Source: Chloracidobacterium sp. (lineage in GTDB: Bacteria; Acidobacteriota; Blastocatellia; Pyrinomonadales; Pyrinomonadaceae). Taken from it: a DNA stretch of 64,000 bases. The notes under the pieces are model-generated. The model was not told the DNA's origin, ran no database searches, and worked only from the letters and a program-made list of their open reading frames with translations. The stretch covers positions 372,001-436,000 of the forward strand of contig JABTUB010000001.1 in assembly GCA_015075585.1 (NCBI GenBank), written 5' to 3'. The first letter of the stretch is position 1; each line of letters begins with the position of its first letter. A program made the position numbers and the translations under genes. This document shows positions 56,666-64,000 of this stretch, piece after piece.

Positions 56666-57346
56666 ATGATAATTGCCATCGACGGGCCGAGCGGCGCGGG
56701 AAAATCAACGCTCGGCAAAATGCTCGCAAAACGACTTGACCTTTTGTATCTGGACACGGGTGCGATGTATCGCGCGGTGGCGTTGGCCGTGATGCGCGCT
56801 AATGTACCGATCCGCGATATCGACCGGATCACGTATATCGCCGAGACTGCCGACATCGACCTTGTGGGCGAACCTGATGCGATGAAAGTGATGTTAGACG
56901 GCGAGGATGTCTCGGTCGAGATACGTACGCTTGAGGTCGCACGTTCGGCTTCTGAAGTATCGACCATTCCCGCCGTCCGCCGCGTAATGGTCGAACATCA
57001 GCGTTCTATCGGTGAGGCGGCTCCGAAGGGCTGCGTTCTCGAGGGCCGCGATATAGGCAGCGTCGTGTTCCCGAATGCCGATATTAAATTCTTTCTTACC
57101 GCAAAACCTGAGGCACGAGCGCGGCGCCGTTATACCGAAGATCAAATGAAGGGCCGCATCTCGACCTACGAGCAAACCCTTGCCGAGATCAACGAGCGTG
57201 ACGAGCGCGATGTCTCACGCGAGGACTCGCCGCTGACCATCGCCGAGAACGCCATTGTGATAGACACGAGCGAACTGGATCTTGCAGAGGCGTTTGAGGC
57301 GATGCTTGCAAAGATCCGCGAAACCGGCGTCGGCGTTTCGGGCTGA
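56666..57346 (+). CDS. cmk: Cytidylate kinase
   Basis: The protein has 226 residues. Walker A is GPSGAGKST (7-15), followed by LDTGAMYRAVAL with the family's CMP-binding residues. The inserted CMP-binding region and the LID (KPEARARRRYTEDQ) are also present. Cmk phosphorylates CMP and dCMP with ATP, part of pyrimidine salvage and dCTP supply. Two tRNA genes follow it on the same strand. Confidence 0.96.
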   Translation: MIIAIDGPSGAGKSTLGKMLAKRLDLLYLDTGAMYRAVALAVMRANVPIRDIDRITYIAETADIDLVGEPDAMKVMLDGEDVSVEIRTLEVARSASEVSTIPAVRRVMVEHQRSIGEAAPKGCVLEGRDIGSVVFPNADIKFFLTAKPEARARRRYTEDQMKGRISTYEQTLAEINERDERDVSREDSPLTIAENAIVIDTSELDLAEAFEAMLAKIRETGVGVSG

Positions 57347-57412
57347 CCTTTCGTGCCGCAAAAAGTTGACTTGCGGCGGCGGCGCACATAACATAGTGAA
57401 TTGCTCTTACGT

Positions 57413-57486
57413 GCTCCCGTAGCTCAGCCGGATAGAGCAACAGCCTTCTAAGCTGTGGGTCGCAGGTTCGAGTCCTGCCGGGGGCG
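57413..57486 (+). tRNA. tRNA-Arg (anticodon TCT)
   Basis: Acceptor GCTCCCG pairs with CGGGGGC (one G-T pair), discriminator G. The anticodon loop is CTTCTAA. The next bases are AGGATC, so CCA is not encoded, unlike in the other tRNA genes of this window. Confidence 0.95.
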
Positions 57487-57514
57487 AGGATCAAAGGTCC
57501 GAGATCGATAATGT

Positions 57515-57591
57515 GGCGGCTATAGTTCAGCGGTTAGAGCGCTTGATTGTGGTTCAAGATGTCGTGGGTTCGAATCCCACTAGCCGCCCCA
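57515..57591 (+). tRNA. tRNA-His (anticodon GTG)
   Basis: G-1 at 57515 pairs with C73 at 57588, the His-specific extra base pair. Acceptor GCGGCTA pairs with TAGCCGC; the anticodon loop is TTGTGGT and the T-arm is GTGGG/CCCAC. CCA is encoded at 57589-57591. Confidence 0.96.
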
Positions 57592-57697
57592 CCATTACCC
57601 TTCCGAAACGACCGAAAACCATTGTCAACACGGGCCGGCAGCAATATAATTGATGGGTTCTCATTGTTAGGACATTAGCCCGTTCAAGGTTTTCGTT

Positions 57698-59236
57698 ATG
57701 CTGAGATACGCCATTCTGACCGTTATCTGTTCCCTTAGTATTTTTATTGCCGTTGCAGGTCAAAACTCGAATCAGGAGCAGTATGTCCGCGGCGAACTGT
57801 TGGTCAAATTCCGTCCGAACCCGGACTCAACGGCCGCACGTTCGGTCAATAGGGCTATGGGTGCGAACGCGATAGAGACCCTCGGCGACACCCAATGGCA
57901 GCTTGTCCGAATTCCGGACAGCCTGACCGTTGAGGCGGCGATAATTGACTATAAGAAGTTCGGTGCCGTGGTCGATGCCCAGCCGAACTTCTACTATCAC
58001 CTTTTGACCACCCCGAACGATCCGCAGTTCACAAGCTCGGGAATGTGGGGCCTCACAAAGATATCAGCGCCGCAGGCGTGGGATCTGACGACCGGCAGTT
58101 CGTCGATCGTCGTCGCGGATATAGACACGGGCCTTCGCTATACGCATCAAGACCTCGCGGCAAATGCTTGGGTAAATACGGGCGAGCTTCCCGGCAACAA
58201 CATCGATGATGACGGGAACGGCTATATTGATGATGTCTATGGCTGGGATTTCTTTTATGACGACAGCAACCCGATCGACGACGCAGGCGGCCATGGTACG
58301 CATACCGCAGGCACGATCGGAGCGGTTGGTAATAATGCATTGAATGTCGTCGGCGTTAATTGGAACGTCAAGATCATGGCCATCAAGATCTACAGCCCGA
58401 ACGGAGATGATTCGACCTCTGCAATGCTCGTAAAAGCTTACAGCTATGTTCGTATGATGAAGCTTCGCGGCGTTAACATCCGTGTAACCAATAATTCGTA
58501 CGGCGGCTGCGGCGAGGCCTGCGGCTACGATCAGGCGACAAAAGACGGAATTGATGCGATGGGCGAAGCAGGCATTCTCAACGTTTTTGCCGCCGGTAAT
58601 GACAATATAAATAACGACACGTCGCCCTCTTATCCCGTAAGCTATACAAGCCCTAGCATCCTCGGCGTCGCATCCTCGACATCGAGTGACGGCAAATCGG
58701 GGTTTTCCAGCTACGGCCCGACCAGCGTCGATATCGCGGCTCCGGGGTCGGGTATCCTAAGCACATATAATTCGTCGAATACAGCGACGACGACGATGAG
58801 CGGAACATCCATGGCAACGCCGCATGCCGCGGGTGCGGCCGCACTGCTTGCGGCTTACAATCCGAGCCTTTCGGTAGCATCGCTCAAAGCGACGCTGATG
58901 AATACGGTCGATCCCGTAAGCGCATTCAGCGGAATTATAAAGACGGGCGGGCGTCTGAACGTGAGCAAGGCATTGAATCAGCAGACAGTTTGTGCGTTCC
59001 CGGCCGGGATGTCGGTCGGTACAAAGGGCGGTGTCTTTACCGTGAATGTAACGCCCGGCACTAACTGCGATTATTTTGTGAAAAGCTCGGTCAAATGGAT
59101 AAAGGTTCTCGGGGCCGATCAGTTCAGCGGCAACGGCTCGTTCACGTTCCGTGTTTCGGTCAACCCGACGATCTCGCGAACGGGAGTGATAACCATCGGC
59201 GGGCAGCCGTTCACGGTAACACAAAAGCGGAATTGA
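57698..59236 (+). CDS. Secreted subtilisin-family protease with C-terminal beta domain
   Basis: The protein has 512 residues. A signal peptide (MLRYAILTVICSLSIFIAVAG) is followed by an inhibitor-like propeptide (about 25-105). The S8 catalytic domain has D143 (DIDTGLRYTH), H199 (GGHGTHTAG), oxyanion Asn in NNSYGG and S371 (GTSMATPHAAG). The last 75 residues look like a BACON-type domain (VNVTPGTNCDYFVKSS, GVITIGGQPFTVTQ). It should act outside the inner membrane; targets are unknown. An FG-GAP repeat protein follows 207 bp downstream. Confidence 0.93.
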   Translation: MLRYAILTVICSLSIFIAVAGQNSNQEQYVRGELLVKFRPNPDSTAARSVNRAMGANAIETLGDTQWQLVRIPDSLTVEAAIIDYKKFGAVVDAQPNFYYHLLTTPNDPQFTSSGMWGLTKISAPQAWDLTTGSSSIVVADIDTGLRYTHQDLAANAWVNTGELPGNNIDDDGNGYIDDVYGWDFFYDDSNPIDDAGGHGTHTAGTIGAVGNNALNVVGVNWNVKIMAIKIYSPNGDDSTSAMLVKAYSYVRMMKLRGVNIRVTNNSYGGCGEACGYDQATKDGIDAMGEAGILNVFAAGNDNINNDTSPSYPVSYTSPSILGVASSTSSDGKSGFSSYGPTSVDIAAPGSGILSTYNSSNTATTTMSGTSMATPHAAGAAALLAAYNPSLSVASLKATLMNTVDPVSAFSGIIKTGGRLNVSKALNQQTVCAFPAGMSVGTKGGVFTVNVTPGTNCDYFVKSSVKWIKVLGADQFSGNGSFTFRVSVNPTISRTGVITIGGQPFTVTQKRN

Positions 59237-59443
59237 TCAGAAGATCTGCGGCGCGGCTCCAACGTTTTCGGCGTGCGGCGCGTCTAAATGCTGTTAGTTA
59301 GCGGATTTTGCAAAATATCGTTGAGATCGCGGGACGAAAGAACTTGCTTTTTCTTGCTATCCTGCATCGGAAAAAGGTAAAATTACTGGCTTACATAAAG
59401 CGTTGCCGACGGCGTCGCTCCTGTAGGTTATCTGGAAGGAATA

Positions 59444-60424
59444 ATGAAGATGAAGAATTTGGCTTCTGCCATTGCAAAGTATGTTTTTGTCCTGTCGATC
59501 GCTGTCCTGGTCGCCTCTGATGCGGCCGCTCAGGCTAAACTGCGTAAGGCGATGGATTTTGACAATGACGGTAAGGCGGACTTTACCGTATTTCGCCCGA
59601 GCAACAACGTTTGGTACATAAACAAGAGCAGCGGCGGATTCGTCTTCCAGCAGTTCGGGCTTGTAAATTCGGATTACCCTGCACCGGGCGACTTTGATGG
59701 CGACGGCAAAGCGGACATCTCGGTCTGGCGCGACACCGACGGCATTTGGTATCGGCTCAACAGCTCGACCGGAACCTTCGCGGCACAGGCATTCGGCACG
59801 TCAGGCGACGAGCCTATCGCCCGTGATTATGACGGCGACGGAATGACCGATTGTGCGGTTGTCAGGCGTACCGGCGGCAATATGATCTGGTACATACTTC
59901 GCACCAGTGACGGCGGCTTCAGCGCACAGCAGTTCGGCCTTTCGACCGATTATACAGCGCCGGGCGACTACGACGGCGACGGCAAATTCGACATCGCAGT
60001 GCAGCGTCCGGGGGCGACCGCTTCGAGCCAATCAACATTCTATGTTCAGCAAAGCGGCGACGGCAATTACTTCATTACCAACTGGGGGCTGAGCAACGAC
60101 CTTGTCGTTCCCGGCGATTATGACGGCGACGGCAAAACGGATATTGCGGTCGTTCGCGAAGGTTCGACGCCGACCTCGCCGCTCGTTTGGTATATTCGCA
60201 AGAGTTCTGACGGGAGCTTGTTCGCGACGACATTCGGCATCACGGGTACCGACCTCAACTGTCAAAATGACTACGACGGCGACGGCAAGGCGGATCCGGC
60301 CGTTTGGCGTGACCCGACGGGCACGTTCTATGCTTTGATGAGTACGACCGGCTTTACGCAAACGCTTGTCCAGCAATGGGGCAGCACCGGCGATTATCCT
60401 GTCGGCAGCTACGATACGCACTGA
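59444..60424 (+). CDS. Exported FG-GAP/VCBS repeat protein
   Basis: The protein has 326 residues. A signal peptide (MKMKNLASAIAKYVFVLSIAVLVASDAAAQ) is followed by six or seven repeats of about 45 residues. Each has a calcium-type loop D(F/Y)DGDGK(A/T)D followed by a phrase such as WYI or WYR. Repeats of this kind form beta-propeller blades in secreted adhesins and integrin-like proteins. GGAAGGAATA stands before the ATG. A hairpin terminator follows the stop. Confidence 0.9.
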   Translation: MKMKNLASAIAKYVFVLSIAVLVASDAAAQAKLRKAMDFDNDGKADFTVFRPSNNVWYINKSSGGFVFQQFGLVNSDYPAPGDFDGDGKADISVWRDTDGIWYRLNSSTGTFAAQAFGTSGDEPIARDYDGDGMTDCAVVRRTGGNMIWYILRTSDGGFSAQQFGLSTDYTAPGDYDGDGKFDIAVQRPGATASSQSTFYVQQSGDGNYFITNWGLSNDLVVPGDYDGDGKTDIAVVREGSTPTSPLVWYIRKSSDGSLFATTFGITGTDLNCQNDYDGDGKADPAVWRDPTGTFYALMSTTGFTQTLVQQWGSTGDYPVGSYDTH

Positions 60425-60449
60425 TAGCGTTTGACGGCACTCTCTTAGG

Positions 60450-60485
60450 ATGGTTGGGCTGACTGCGTGTCGCTCAACCATTTTT
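60450..60485 (+). terminator. Hairpin terminator after the FG-GAP gene
   Basis: ATGGTTG (60450-60456) pairs with CAACCAT (60475-60481). An inner GC-GAC / GTC-GC part has one mismatch, and a TTTTT tract follows. It separates the FG-GAP gene from the heptose operon. Confidence 0.82.
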
Positions 60486-60517
60486 CGATCTACAGGTATT
60501 TTTTCTGTTAAAGTGTA

Positions 60518-61516
60518 TTGATGTCTGACGGTTCGATCATCAGTAAATTGAGCGGAAAACGCGTCGTTGTCATCGGCGATGTGGTCGCGGATCAATACCT
60601 GAACGGCACGATCTCGCGCGTTTCGCGTGAGGCGCCGGTCTTTATACTTCGGCATGACGAGACGATAACGTTTCCGGGGGCGGCGGCGAACGCGGCGGCA
60701 AATATCGCATCACTCGGCGGCATACCCACACTCATCGGCGTACTCGGCGGCGACGTCAACGCCACGCTTCTTCGCCAAGCATTAGAAAAAGCCGGTGTCG
60801 GCACAGCATCCATTGCGGTTGACGGTTCTGCGGCAACCACAACCAAGCAGCGCGTGCTGGCAAGCCACACTCATGCGGTTCGGCAGCAGGTGATACGGAT
60901 CGATTTTGAGACGAGTGTCGTATCCGATGAAGCGAACAGTTTCCTGCGGCGGCAGATCGATGAACACCTTCCGACGGCGGATGCGGTGATTGTTTCGGAT
61001 TACGGCTACGGCGTTGTTAACTTTGAACTGTTCGCTGCGATTAGGGATGCGGCAAAGCGGCACCGGCTGCCGCTCGTTGTTGATTCAAGGTCGCGGTTGG
61101 GCGTTCTTGTAGGCGCGACCGCAGCCACGCCGAATCAGGATGAGGTTGAGCAGTTGCTGCAGCAAAGTATCGAGGGTTCTGATCGTGAAGAGCTGCGAGA
61201 GCGGCTTGGCGTGGATGCGTTGTTGATAACAAAAGGTAATAAGGGAATGGAGCTGATAGAGCACGGCAAGCCGATCAACTCTTTGCACGCTGTCGGTTCG
61301 CTTGAGCCTGTAGATGTTACCGGCGCCGGCGACACTGTTATTGCCGCTTTTACACTCGCGCTTGCTGCGGGCATCTCGTACGCCGATTCAGCGCGCATCG
61401 CCAACCACGCGGGCGGGATCGTCGTAATGAAAAGAGGTACCGCGACCGCTTCCGCCGCCGAACTGGCAGAGTCTCTGAGCAGCTCCGGCCTGACGGCCGC
61501 TGAAAAGAATGCTTGA
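60518..61516 (+). CDS. hldE1: D-glycero-D-manno-heptose-7-phosphate kinase (PfkB family, HldE N-terminal type)
   Basis: The protein has 332 residues. It matches the kinase half of HldE/RfaE: PfkB-type start SGKRVVVIGDVVADQYL, FPGAAANAAANIASLGG, and the C-terminal anion-hole motif DVTGAGDTVIAAF. It makes heptose-1,7-bisphosphate for LPS core. In E. coli this domain is fused to the adenylyltransferase; here it ends 8 bases into a separate gene for that half. Confidence 0.92.
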   Translation: MMSDGSIISKLSGKRVVVIGDVVADQYLNGTISRVSREAPVFILRHDETITFPGAAANAAANIASLGGIPTLIGVLGGDVNATLLRQALEKAGVGTASIAVDGSAATTTKQRVLASHTHAVRQQVIRIDFETSVVSDEANSFLRRQIDEHLPTADAVIVSDYGYGVVNFELFAAIRDAAKRHRLPLVVDSRSRLGVLVGATAATPNQDEVEQLLQQSIEGSDREELRERLGVDALLITKGNKGMELIEHGKPINSLHAVGSLEPVDVTGAGDTVIAAFTLALAAGISYADSARIANHAGGIVVMKRGTATASAAELAESLSSSGLTAAEKNA

Positions 61517-62000
61517 ACTCGATCCGGCACCGATATTAGAGCGCACCGCGCTCATCAGCGCGGTCGCCGAGCGTCGGCGCGCCGGCAAATCGATCATACT
61601 TGCGAACGGCTGTTTCGATCTTTTTCATGTCGGGCATCTGCGTTATTTGCAGGGTGCAAAGGCACTTGGCGGTACGCTTGTCGCAGCGGTCAATTCCGAC
61701 CGGCAGGCACGCGCGATGAAAGGCGAGGGCCGCCCTTTCGTTCCACAGAATGAGCGGGCCGAGATCATCGCCGCTCTGCGCTGTGTCGATCTTGTAACGA
61801 TATTTGACGAGCCGACGGTCGAGCATATCATCTACGCGATCCGCCCCGATATTCACACGAAAGGGACAGACTATACGGCCGAGACCGTTCCCGAACGCGA
61901 TATTATGCGTGAGATCGGCGGAAAGGTAATCATAGTCGGCGACCCGAAGGAACACTCTTCGACCGAGATCATACGCTCCATCGGCGATCACAAGATCTGA
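61509..62000 (+). CDS. hldE2: D-glycero-D-manno-heptose-1-phosphate adenylyltransferase (HldE C-terminal type)
   Basis: The protein has 163 residues. The nucleotidyltransferase motif is GCFDLFHVGHLRYL (H-x-G-H) with a later EHSSTEIIRSI matching the (S/T)STxI motif. It adenylates heptose-1-phosphate to ADP-heptose for LPS. It begins before the kinase gene ends (8-bp overlap), so the two are translationally coupled. The window lacks the other ADP-heptose genes. Confidence 0.93.
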   Translation: MLELDPAPILERTALISAVAERRRAGKSIILANGCFDLFHVGHLRYLQGAKALGGTLVAAVNSDRQARAMKGEGRPFVPQNERAEIIAALRCVDLVTIFDEPTVEHIIYAIRPDIHTKGTDYTAETVPERDIMREIGGKVIIVGDPKEHSSTEIIRSIGDHKI

Positions 62001-62007
62001 CCTGAAA

Positions 62008-62574
62008 ATGTGGATATCCCGTACAAAAGATGATCTGATCATCGAGGTCTGGGAGAAACTCGACTGCGATAGCGTCGGACGTCCCGAGATCGAGGCCGTT
62101 GAGGCGGCGATCGAAGGCCGATTCGGTAAGGCGGCGGTCGAATCGCCGATGAACATTGCTCGGCTGCTTGCCGACGAGGGCGCTGTGCTTCGGCATTCTG
62201 AGATCATGGATCTCTATCTCGAACGCAACAAGCCCGATCCGTTCGATGATGCCCTTCGCGAGACGGCTCGACCGCGGAGCCTGTCGGCGGCGATGCAAAC
62301 CCTAAAAAAACTCGAAGTCCTGCGTCAAACGCTGACCTCCGAGCATGATGACGTCCGTCTGCGGCGCCTTCACGAGTTCGTGCTTCATCTTCGGAGCGAA
62401 AATAAGAAAGCTGCGGAGCGGCTTGGTCACGACGATCCGAGATACAGGGAGTTTGCCGAGATCGACGAGTGGCTCGCTCATTGGATGCGAACTCCGGAGC
62501 TGTTCTTTGCATGGATCGAACTGCGGCGGCGTTCATCGGAGTTTCGGGAAAAGTTTGGTTCAATAGAAGAATGA
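62008..62574 (+). CDS. Helical protein of unknown function between hldE2 and rsmE
   Basis: The protein has 188 residues, soluble, with predicted helices throughout. Phrases include VWEKLDCDSVGRPEIEAVEAAIEGRF and ADEGAVLRHSEIMDLY, followed by a long charged helix (LRETARPRSLSAAMQTLKKLEVLRQ). I do not recognise a family. It starts 7 bp after hldE2, and its stop overlaps the rsmE start by 4 bases (ATGA), so it belongs to the same operon. A role alongside RsmE or the heptose enzymes is only a guess. Confidence 0.75.
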   Translation: MWISRTKDDLIIEVWEKLDCDSVGRPEIEAVEAAIEGRFGKAAVESPMNIARLLADEGAVLRHSEIMDLYLERNKPDPFDDALRETARPRSLSAAMQTLKKLEVLRQTLTSEHDDVRLRRLHEFVLHLRSENKKAAERLGHDDPRYREFAEIDEWLAHWMRTPELFFAWIELRRRSSEFREKFGSIEE

Positions 62575-63302
62575 CCGTAAGACGTTTTTTCTCAGAGAAT
62601 ATCGATTCCGCGGCATCGGCGGCGGTGCTTGATGCTGACGAAGCTCATCACGCCCGCGATGTGCTTCGGCTGAAGCCCGGCGACAGCATACATATCTTTG
62701 ACGGCAAAGGCCGTGAATACGCAGGCATTCTCACACATCTCGCAAAGAATAAGGCCGAGGTCAGCGGGCTGACGGAGGCGGCTCCGCCGGCTCCCGAATC
62801 GGGCATTGCTCTCACGCTGGGTTCGGTCGTTATTCCCGGCGATAAGTACGATCTGATCGTTCAAAAAGCGGTTGAACTTGGCGTGCGAACCATTGTGCCT
62901 TTGTCCTCTGTACGTTGTGAGTTGAAACGCAAGGACATTGAAAAGAAGCTTGTTCGCTGGCGTCGAATTGCTCTCGATGCGGCAAAACAATGCGGCCGTG
63001 CACGCTTGATGCAGGTTGGGGAACCGCTTGATGTTAAAGGCTTTATTGACCTGTATGCAGGAAAGGCAGATGCCTCGATATTTTTTTCCGAACGTGATGG
63101 CGGCAAGTTAGCTGTCGATCGCAGCCCGCACAGTATAACAGCAGTTGTCGGGCCGAAGGGCGGTTGGGATGATTCGGAGATCGAAGCGGCGCGAGCGGCA
63201 GACTTTGAGGCGGTAACATTCGGCGGGCGGATAATGCGGGCGGAAACGGCGGTGATCGCACTATCCGCAATACTTCAGCACCGATTCGGCGACATCAATT
63301 AG
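62571..63302 (+). CDS. rsmE: 16S rRNA (uracil-1498-N3) methyltransferase RsmE
   Basis: The protein has 243 residues from ATG 62571, which overlaps the upstream stop. The N-terminal PUA-like domain (AHHARDVLRLKPGDSIHIFDGKG) is followed by the SPOUT knot: VVGPKGGWDDSEIEAARAADF and the C-terminal GGRIMRAETAVIALSAIL. It methylates N3 of U1498 in 16S rRNA. It is the last gene of the heptose-side operon and overlaps the stop region of the convergent gene at 63295 by 8 bp. Confidence 0.94.
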   Translation: MTVRRFFSENIDSAASAAVLDADEAHHARDVLRLKPGDSIHIFDGKGREYAGILTHLAKNKAEVSGLTEAAPPAPESGIALTLGSVVIPGDKYDLIVQKAVELGVRTIVPLSSVRCELKRKDIEKKLVRWRRIALDAAKQCGRARLMQVGEPLDVKGFIDLYAGKADASIFFSERDGGKLAVDRSPHSITAVVGPKGGWDDSEIEAARAADFEAVTFGGRIMRAETAVIALSAILQHRFGDIN

Positions 63303-63822
63303 GCCCGCCCGCGCGGTAGAATGCATCGCCGCGTTGCTTAAGGCCCGCCTTCGCGCCAAGTGTCGCGATCACTGAATCGAGAAGATCCTTCGACCCGAGC
63401 TTGAAGCTCAGCGCGGAACGCATCCGCGTTTCGTTATCATTGATATCGAGTATCAGATAGCGGCGTTTTTCACGTATAAAGCCTGCGAAACCAGCACCCG
63501 GCAATGGTATCGCGCTTATGACAGAACCTGCCGTCGTTCGTACCGACTGTGATTGCGGATAAACTGTCAAAAGTGAAGCGTACGGGACCGAGAACTGTTG
63601 GCCATTGTCGGATCTGAAAACAAGCTGCTCGTTCGCATCATCAAAACGCAGCGTGCCGTCGGTTTTATCGCTGTAACCGAATAGCCCTCCCTCGTACTTT
63701 GCGGCAAAGCTTTCCGGTGCAGGCTTCACTGCCTTTGCATCGGCCGGGAGAGGACGCGGCTGAGCCGCGGTCAGTAAGGCCGCAGCCAACACCATTGACA
63801 ATAACACGAGTATCTTCTTCAT
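63295..63822 (-). CDS. Exported protein of unknown function
   Basis: The protein has 175 residues from ATG 63822. A signal peptide (MKKILVLLSMVLAAALLTAA) is followed by a Pro/Ala linker and a beta-rich domain of about 120 residues (GTLRFDDANEQLVFRSDNGQQF, FAGFIREKRRYLILDI). It resembles PH-like or GRAM-like small domains that bind surfaces, but I cannot assign a family. It is convergent with rsmE, and another minus-strand gene ends 41 bp upstream. Confidence 0.75.
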   Translation of the reverse strand: MKKILVLLSMVLAAALLTAAQPRPLPADAKAVKPAPESFAAKYEGGLFGYSDKTDGTLRFDDANEQLVFRSDNGQQFSVPYASLLTVYPQSQSVRTTAGSVISAIPLPGAGFAGFIREKRRYLILDINDNETRMRSALSFKLGSKDLLDSVIATLGAKAGLKQRGDAFYRAGGPN

Positions 63823-63863
63823 TTCCGAAACCGGCCGACAATTCGTTTTGACGCTGCGGCGGC

Positions 63864-64000
63864 TTACTTGGTTGCTGTCCGGCGCGCGTGTGTGCCGAAG
63901 AGATACGGCTTGAGCCGCTCTGACGCCAGCTTTATGTACTCGCCGGATATCTCCGATCCGAACCATTGGCGGTTCAAAAGGTGTGCCGCCTTTGCTGTCG
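63864..64000 (-). CDS. C-terminal end of an unidentified gene (cut by window edge)
   Basis: On the minus strand a frame is open from the window edge to TAA at 63866-63864, giving 44 residues (AAHLLNRQWFGSEISGEYIK, then KPYLFGTHARR). Its even codon use and helical look suggest a real gene end, and it sits in the expected place upstream of the exported protein. The product is not recognised. Confidence 0.5.
   Translation of the reverse strand, partial: TAKAAHLLNRQWFGSEISGEYIKLASERLKPYLFGTHARRTATK

Noticed and set aside
1..64000. CRISPR arrays or insertion sequences
   Set aside because: No regularly spaced repeats, cas genes, transposase genes or paired terminal repeats with target duplications were seen.

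Overview
The window is about 64 kb of a moderately GC-rich bacterial chromosome. I infer a Gram-negative member of the Acidobacteriota, most likely the Blastocatellia/Pyrinomonadales side. The reasons are a secreted VWA protein of the acidobacterial type, two Oar-like TonB-dependent receptors with an N-terminal carboxypeptidase-regulatory-like domain, many secreted TPR and protease proteins, LPS-heptose genes, a futalosine-type menaquinone gene (mqnD), and a Cys-rich insert in RpoB that I recall from acidobacterial sequences. This assignment rests on family content only; no 16S gene is present.

Layout. Positions 1-10112 carry a cut lytic-transglycosylase-like gene, the VWA protein, an enolase-superfamily enzyme, an SLC13-type transporter with two TrkA-C domains, ettA, a lipoprotein and xerD. 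Positions 10263-24813 are the translation/transcription super-cluster: tRNA-Tyr, -Gly and -Thr, tuf, rpmG, tRNA-Trp, secE, nusG, rplK, rplA, rplJ, rplL, rpoB and rpoC, ended by a strong hairpin terminator. Several gaps inside this cluster hold hairpins without a good T-tract, so they are better candidates for processing or attenuation sites than for full terminators. Positions 24904-42388 hold an M13 peptidase, an HD-hydrolase / TonB-C / PlsC operon, two divergent TonB-dependent receptors around an AT-rich 521-bp regulatory gap, a TPR protein, ribA, an unusual sigma factor with a small soluble zinc-finger anti-sigma candidate, and an MsbA-like ABC exporter.

Positions about 42400-45990 are an AT-rich accessory island unlike its surroundings. 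It has a beta-class DNA methyltransferase whose stop overlaps the start of a putative restriction endonuclease, and a 512-residue reverse transcriptase (YRDD active site) that looks like a defence-associated (DRT/UG) enzyme. Non-coding gaps of about 240-290 bp surround these genes. This is the most likely defence system in the window.

Positions 46001-64000 return to host composition: an Asp/Glu racemase coupled to an odd fusion of a His/Cys (caspase/CHAT-like) domain with a SAM methyltransferase, an RRM RNA-binding protein with a hairpin leader, a patatin divergent from a cytosolic-looking subtilase with a Cys cluster, a minus-strand run HtrA-TPR / UbiX-like / MqnD, rpiB, a DUF2461-like protein, cmk, tRNA-Arg and tRNA-His, a secreted subtilase, an FG-GAP repeat protein, separate heptose kinase and adenylyltransferase genes, and rsmE. 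No CRISPR array, rRNA gene or intact insertion sequence was seen.
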